Part shown: piece by piece, positions 16,542-20,719 of the stretch
Layout of the letters: each line of letters begins with the position of its first letter
How positions within the stretch are numbered: position 1 is the stretch's first letter
Assembly: GCA_964487555.1 (NCBI GenBank)
Contig: CAZART010000094.1
Coordinates: 1-20,719 of the forward strand
Direction of reading: 5' to 3'
Source of the DNA: CAZART01 sp964487555
GTDB lineage: Bacteria > Bacteroidota > Rhodothermia > Rhodothermales > VXPQ01
DNA: 20,719 bases
Made by a program: the position numbers and the translations under genes
Notes under the pieces: generated by a model
Seen by the model: the letters and a program-made list of their open reading frames with translations, nothing else
Told to the model about the DNA's origin: nothing
Databases searched by the model: none

Positions 16542-17186
16542 TCAGACGACCCGCTCCTTCAGCGCCTTCGCGACGGCGCCGGAGCGCGTGTGGACGTGAA
16601 GCTTCGCGTAGATATTTCTGACGTGCGTTTTGATCGTGTGCTCGCTCAGATACAGCTTGTCGGCGATGCGCTTCCGGGTGAGACCGTCTATTAAGTGCTC
16701 AAGTACTTCGCGCTCTCGCTCGGTGAGGCCGTAGTTGTGCCGCGGGACCGCCAGGTGCCTGAACATGTCCAGTACCTTGCTAGCAATCTGTGCGTTGATC
16801 GGGCTCCCACCGCGTCGCACCTCATCGATGGCTGCGACGATACGTGCCATGGAGGCGGGCTTCAGCAGATAGCCGGATGCACCCGCGCAGAGGGCCTCGA
16901 AAACCCGATCGTCATCCTCGTGGACCGTCAACATAAGCACCCGCGTCTCCGGCGAGAACGCGTGGATTCTGCGCAGTCCTTCAATCCCATCCATGCCGGG
17001 TAGACCGATGTCGAGAAGGATGACGTCCGGGGGACTTTCGACCTCGAGCCTGGCGAGCATCTCTTCGCACGAGCCGAAGTCGAGTGGACATTGAAGGCCG
17101 TCCCTTCCATTCAGAACGCCGGCCAGGGAGTCGCGGAGGAGTTCATTGTCCTCCACAATCCAGGTTGTCAGCGGCTCAGCGCTCAT
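16542..17186 (-). CDS. NarL/LuxR-family response regulator
   Basis: This is a 214-aa cytoplasmic DNA-binding regulator. The receiver domain (about 7-122) has the acidic pair Glu12-Asp13, phosphoacceptor Asp59 in VILLDIGLPGMDG, Thr87 (MLTVHE) and Lys109 (LLKP), so all key residues are present. The C-terminal LuxR-type helix-turn-helix (about 148-210) reads LTEREREVLEHLIDGLTRKR, then IADKLYLSEHTIKTHVRNIY. It follows the sensor kinase gene by 77 bases on the same strand and is its expected phosphorylation partner. The target genes are inferred to be surface proteins like those nearby. Its last 42 bases recur at 15624 and 8547 as orphan fragments. No alternative start is needed; ATG at 17186 gives a normal length. 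Confidence 0.94.
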   Translation of the reverse strand: MSAEPLTTWIVEDNELLRDSLAGVLNGRDGLQCPLDFGSCEEMLARLEVESPPDVILLDIGLPGMDGIEGLRRIHAFSPETRVLMLTVHEDDDRVFEALCAGASGYLLKPASMARIVAAIDEVRRGGSPINAQIASKVLDMFRHLAVPRHNYGLTEREREVLEHLIDGLTRKRIADKLYLSEHTIKTHVRNIYAKLHVHTRSGAVAKALKERVV

Positions 17187-17263
17187 CGGATTCCGTCAGG
17201 CGTGTACGAGTGGGAGCGAATCTCGTCCGAGGCTCGTGCAGAGTGGATCGGACGGCTATTGTA

Positions 17264-20200
17264 TCACGATAAGGGGTCCTGCCTGGCTGCGCTATCACCC
17301 GTTCGGGTGACTTTTGCCGAACGGAAGCGATCGCGGCCACGCCCCGGACGGTGGTCGAGCTCCGCCATAAGCGTCACGCGCGCCCCGCCGCCGGGCCGGC
17401 TTTCCACTTCAAGGCGGCCGCCTATGGACCGGGCACGCCGCTGCATGTTTCGGAGCCCTTGCCCGGCACTTTCGACGCCGGGATCGAAGCCGACACCGTC
17501 GTCTCGCAAGGTCATCGTGAAGACGCCGCCGTCCTGCATGATCTCGATCTCCACGCAGCCGGCGCCGGCATGACGGACCACGTTATGCAAGGCCTCCTTG
17601 TAAATCAGAAAAATCTGACGGCGATGCTCCATGCCGAGCGCCTCGATCGCGTCCTCGCCCCCGACTCGAAATTCATAGGCGATCCCATTCAGCAGCGAGG
17701 AGGCCGTGTCTTTCATGCGCAGGAGAAGAGCGTCGAGCCGGTCTCTGTTAGGATCGATAAACCAGATAATGTCGCGAAGATCGTCGGCCGTCCGCCGGGC
17801 CGAGGCCGCGACTCTTGCGAGCTGCCGTTTCTCGACCGCTTGCAGTGAAGCATTCTCCCGAATGAACTCGCTCATCAATGCAATGCCGCTTAAATTGCTC
17901 GTTACTTCGTCGTGCAGGTCGCTCGCAATACGCGTTCGCAGCCGCTCAATCTGCAGCAAACGATTCAACCGGAGGCGGTGGACCGCGTACACCGAACCCA
18001 GCAGCACGGCGCCGCCGAGGACGCGAAACCACCACGTCCCCCACAAAGGCGGCGTTACGACGACGGGTATGGTTAGATGGGCCAGGTTCACATCAGAAGC
18101 CGCTTCCACCTCGAAGCGATACCGTCCGGAAGGCACGTTTGCGTAGGATGCGAGTCCTCGATTGCCCGCCTCGATCCAATCGTGGTCATAGCCGTGCAGT
18201 CGATAGCGGTAGCGGAGGTCTTCCGTCCTGATCGCGGGCACCACAAACTCCAGTGCGAGGCGGTAATCCCGGTAGGAGAGCGTAATCTCGTCCGTACCGT
18301 ACGGATTCACCGATCGCTCTCCGTCGCGCCCGATGAGGTGGATGCGTGTGAGTACGAGCGACGCTTGCGTCCCTTTCAGATCCTGCTCCTTCTCCGGATG
18401 CTTGTACTCGCGAACGAGAAAAACACCGTCCGTGGTCCCCAGCAGGATCTGCCCCGACCGCGTCTGGTGAATGCTGCGGACGAAATTCGCGAGATGCCCC
18501 GTCGCCCCCGGCATGATCTCGAAAAATTCCGTACCGGAAGCGTTACCCTCGGAGCGGTAGACACCCTTGGCGGTCGCCATCCATACACTGCCTGCCTGAT
18601 CCTCGAAAAAATTCCAGTGGGGCGTCAGAATCGGAGGAACTTCCGGCCTGATCGCACGCGAATGGTCATGCGGCAGGGTGATCGGAACGGGACCTTTGAT
18701 CCAGAGACGATCACGGCTGTCCACGTAAAGGGGACCGACCTGACCCCATTCGGGCGAAATAACGTATCGAACCAATTCCTCGGCAGCCGTGTCCAACCTG
18801 TAAAGAGACGCGCGCAGCTCCCACAGATTCTTCGCCAGAATCCAGAGCCGCCCGGCGTTGTCTTGCTGGATGCCGCTGATATAGGTTTCGTCCAGTTTCT
18901 GAACCGGCGGCTTGAAGGGATCGAAGAGATCGAAGCGATCGGCATCGGCCGAATAAAGGTACAGCCGCCCATTGGTGCCGGTCCAAATCCGACCCTCGCG
19001 ATCTTCGAAAACGACACGAATCGACTGGCGAGGGAACGTGCCGTCGGAAGCCAGCGGATAGCGAATGAACCCATCCTTCGCAGGCTCATAGCGATTCAGT
19101 CCGTCCTCCGTACCTACCCACAGCCGGCCGGAACGGTCCTCCAGCAGGCTGAGGACCACGCCGTTGGATAGTGAGGAAGAATCATCCGGATGATGGACAT
19201 ACGCGGTAAAGTCACGCCCGTCAAAGCGATTCAGGCCCGCAAATGAGCCGATCCACAGAAATCCTTTTTGGTCCGGCAGAAGGGCCTCGACCTGTCCGTT
19301 CAGGAGTCCGTCCTCCGGATGGGCCACACGCCTGAACGAGATACGGGGAATCCGTACCGAATCGGCTACGTCGTACGCAAGGACCGCACCGGCGTCCTGT
19401 CTCGCACCGGGCGCTGATGCCGCCAGCGTCGCGCCGTCAAGACGCAGGTTGCTTCCGAAGCGATCCCCACTCGCACCCTTATTCCGGTGCACGACGCCTA
19501 TCTCGTGCCAGGAATGCGCTTCGTCCCCGGCGCGCTCAAAAACGTGAAGCGCGCCGGTGTCTTCGCCGAGCGCGTCGTCGTGCAGAGCACCAACAGCGAT
19601 CACATCGCGATTCATCGCGACGGAGTACCCAAATCCGGTATTCTTGACGCCGTCGACCCCCTGAAGCCGGGCCACGACCTTCATACCGCCGGCGCCTTGC
19701 GTGGCGCAGCAAACAACATAGGCGGCCCCGTTTACGTCGCCGTGGTAAACGGGCGCGCCCACCAAGATGTAGCGCCCGTGAAGTGCGACGGAGCGCCCGA
19801 AAACCTCGCGCGACGTGGACGTTCCGGAGAGCCGTGCTTGAAGCTCCCACGTAGAGGAATCCGCGCCCCTGCCGTACAGGTAAATGGCGCCCGTCGGCCC
19901 GTCCGCACCCCCCTCGCCCGGAGCACCGACGACAATTCGCTTGCCGTCAAAGCCTACCGAATAGCCGAATGTGCCCAGGAAGGCGGGACGAGGAGACCGT
20001 AGGACACCGGAGCGCGTCCAGGCTCCATCACCGCCCCTGTCGTAGACATAGACGATCCCTTCCTTGTCGGCGCGGCCGGCAACGCCCGGTGCTGCGACCA
20101 CGAGCGTATCACCGACAACGGCAAGCGTCGAGCCGAAGCCGTCGGCAACCGCCGGGCGCTCCGGTCTCAGCCGGGCACGCAACGACCACCTTCCGCGGCC

Positions 20201-20575
20201 GCGGCGCTCGAAGACGTAGACGAGGCCTGAATCGTCTAGATGGCGATTGCGCGCGGCGGCGACGAGGGTGGATTCGGAGGCGTCCAGAGCCACGCCAAAC
20301 CTCTTCGCTCCGTCGGATCGAGGCGCTCTCACCTTGGCTTCGAGCAGCCATTCCCTTCCGCTGCGACGAAAGATGAAGACGGCGCCGCCCTCGTCCTCGA
20401 CCTCGCTGTCGCCGGGAGCACCCACGAAGAGAAACGGTTCGGCTAACGCGAGCGCAAAGCCGAAGCGATCACCGGGACTCGGATCGCCGGAAAGCTGCAG
20501 GGGCTGGCCCTCGACTGTGAGGGGCAGCGATCCCAGGATGCCGAGAACGAAGAAGATGGGAATGACCCTGTCCAT
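17264..20575 (-). CDS. Membrane sensor histidine kinase with FG-GAP and Reg_prop propellers
   Basis: This 1103-aa protein starts at the ATG at 20575, chosen because MDRVIPIFFVLGILGSLPLT is a clean signal peptide; a TTG at 20647 would add 24 residues in front. Residues about 28-405 hold seven FG-GAP-like repeats (G-x-x-F-G...VGAPG...G-x-x-Y-x-F). About 410-720 are Reg_prop blades (GFLWIGSFAGLNRFDG, GRLWVGTEDGLNRY). Next come a Y_Y_Y domain (about 765-840), one membrane segment (about 848-866), a HisKA_3 dimerisation domain with IASDLHDEVTSNLSG and phospho-accepting His888, and a HATPase domain. The HATPase has KEALHNVVRHA (N box), DDGVGFD and GQGLRNM. Most Reg_prop sensors carry two Reg_prop propellers; here an FG-GAP propeller occupies the N-terminal position. 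It presumably senses a periplasmic ligand and phosphorylates the regulator at 16542. The ligand is unknown. Confidence 0.93.
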   Translation of the reverse strand: MDRVIPIFFVLGILGSLPLTVEGQPLQLSGDPSPGDRFGFALALAEPFLFVGAPGDSEVEDEGGAVFIFRRSGREWLLEAKVRAPRSDGAKRFGVALDASESTLVAAARNRHLDDSGLVYVFERRGRGRWSLRARLRPERPAVADGFGSTLAVVGDTLVVAAPGVAGRADKEGIVYVYDRGGDGAWTRSGVLRSPRPAFLGTFGYSVGFDGKRIVVGAPGEGGADGPTGAIYLYGRGADSSTWELQARLSGTSTSREVFGRSVALHGRYILVGAPVYHGDVNGAAYVVCCATQGAGGMKVVARLQGVDGVKNTGFGYSVAMNRDVIAVGALHDDALGEDTGALHVFERAGDEAHSWHEIGVVHRNKGASGDRFGSNLRLDGATLAASAPGARQDAGAVLAYDVADSVRIPRISFRRVAHPEDGLLNGQVEALLPDQKGFLWIGSFAGLNRFDGRDFTAYVHHPDDSSSLSNGVVLSLLEDRSGRLWVGTEDGLNRYEPAKDGFIRYPLASDGTFPRQSIRVVFEDREGRIWTGTNGRLYLYSADADRFDLFDPFKPPVQKLDETYISGIQQDNAGRLWILAKNLWELRASLYRLDTAAEELVRYVISPEWGQVGPLYVDSRDRLWIKGPVPITLPHDHSRAIRPEVPPILTPHWNFFEDQAGSVWMATAKGVYRSEGNASGTEFFEIMPGATGHLANFVRSIHQTRSGQILLGTTDGVFLVREYKHPEKEQDLKGTQASLVLTRIHLIGRDGERSVNPYGTDEITLSYRDYRLALEFVVPAIRTEDLRYRYRLHGYDHDWIEAGNRGLASYANVPSGRYRFEVEAASDVNLAHLTIPVVVTPPLWGTWWFRVLGGAVLLGSVYAVHRLRLNRLLQIERLRTRIASDLHDEVTSNLSGIALMSEFIRENASLQAVEKRQLARVAASARRTADDLRDIIWFIDPNRDRLDALLLRMKDTASSLLNGIAYEFRVGGEDAIEALGMEHRRQIFLIYKEALHNVVRHAGAGCVEIEIMQDGGVFTMTLRDDGVGFDPGVESAGQGLRNMQRRARSIGGRLEVESRPGGGARVTLMAELDHRPGRGRDRFRSAKVTRTGDSAARQDPLS
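17294..17311. promoter_or_regulatory. CCCGAANGGG palindrome, copy 4
   Basis: ATCACCCGTTCGGGTGAC is the same element as at 8410, 9313 and 15568, in the opposite orientation (loop GAAC on the minus strand). It lies within the last codons of the sensor kinase and 108 bases upstream of the regulator start. Confidence 0.45.
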
Positions 20576-20666
20576 GTCGGGGGGCACAGGACGGGCGAGA
20601 GCAGATGAGTTCTCAAGTAAGGTACGAGCAACCGGAAGACCGCGCAACGAATTACCCGGACCCTTC

Positions 20667-20719
20667 TCAATAGCCGACCGCCACGTCCTCGCCGCGCGGA
20701 TCCGCCCCGCCGCGATAGA
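20667..20719 (-). CDS. Probable gamma-glutamyltransferase, C-terminal fragment
   Basis: The last 17 codons on the minus strand read YRGGADPRGEDVAVGY then TGA (20667-20669); the gene enters from beyond the window edge. The G-x-A/S-D-P-R-x-x-G/D-x-A-x-G-Y ending is characteristic of gamma-glutamyltranspeptidases, Ntn-hydrolases that transfer or hydrolyse gamma-glutamyl groups in the periplasm. With so little sequence this remains a motif-based guess. It is 91 bases upstream of the sensor kinase ATG and on the same strand, so co-transcription is possible. Confidence 0.55.
   Translation of the reverse strand, partial: YRGGADPRGEDVAVGY

Noticed and set aside
17187..17263. Transcription terminator between sensor and regulator
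   Set aside because: No stem with a T-tract is visible in these 77 bases; the two genes look like one operon.

Overview
The window most resembles a high-GC Bacteroidota-type bacterium, most likely Rhodothermota. Two very large surface proteins end in the NYPNPFNP-type C-terminal domain of the type IX secretion system (T9SS). A periplasmic propeller sensor kinase of the Reg_prop/Y_Y_Y class is present, and the purF is of the [4Fe-4S] (Bacillus-like) type. The taxon is inferred from these architectures; no marker gene is present to prove it.

Left part, plus strand (1-2770): the C-terminus of a HlyC/CorC-family protein; a small secreted or membrane-linked protein with a DUF2279/YfiM-like C-terminus and an 18-bp tandem repeat; and an intact purF. 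A probable SnoaL-like remnant follows purF.

Right part, minus strand (20719 down to 3110), read in the direction of transcription. First comes the tail of a probable gamma-glutamyltransferase. Next is a complete sensor kinase (FG-GAP propeller, Reg_prop propeller, Y_Y_Y, TM, HisKA_3, HATPase) and its NarL/LuxR-type response regulator. After these lie a remnant of a T9SS tail, a broken plus-strand Rpn-like gene, and an orphan response-regulator tail. Then come an intact 1938-aa SBBP-repeat T9SS protein, a truncated Reg_prop sensor, a second orphan regulator tail, and an intact LRR/beta-helix/esterase T9SS protein.

The main reading is that this is an array of three 'sensor - regulator - T9SS surface protein' cassettes in different states of decay. 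Cassette A keeps its sensor and regulator but only the last residues of the surface protein. Cassettes B and C keep the surface protein but only the last codons of the regulator, and C also keeps part of the sensor propeller. Two kinds of direct repeat mark the joints: a 22-bp exact copy of the purF 3' end (2749-2770 and 9365-9386) bracketing cassette C, and about 42-bp copies of the regulator 3' end (8547, 15624, 16551). A short palindrome with a CCCGAANGGG core occurs four times near these genes and may be an operator or an RNA hairpin. No tRNA, rRNA, CRISPR array or recognisable integrase was seen.
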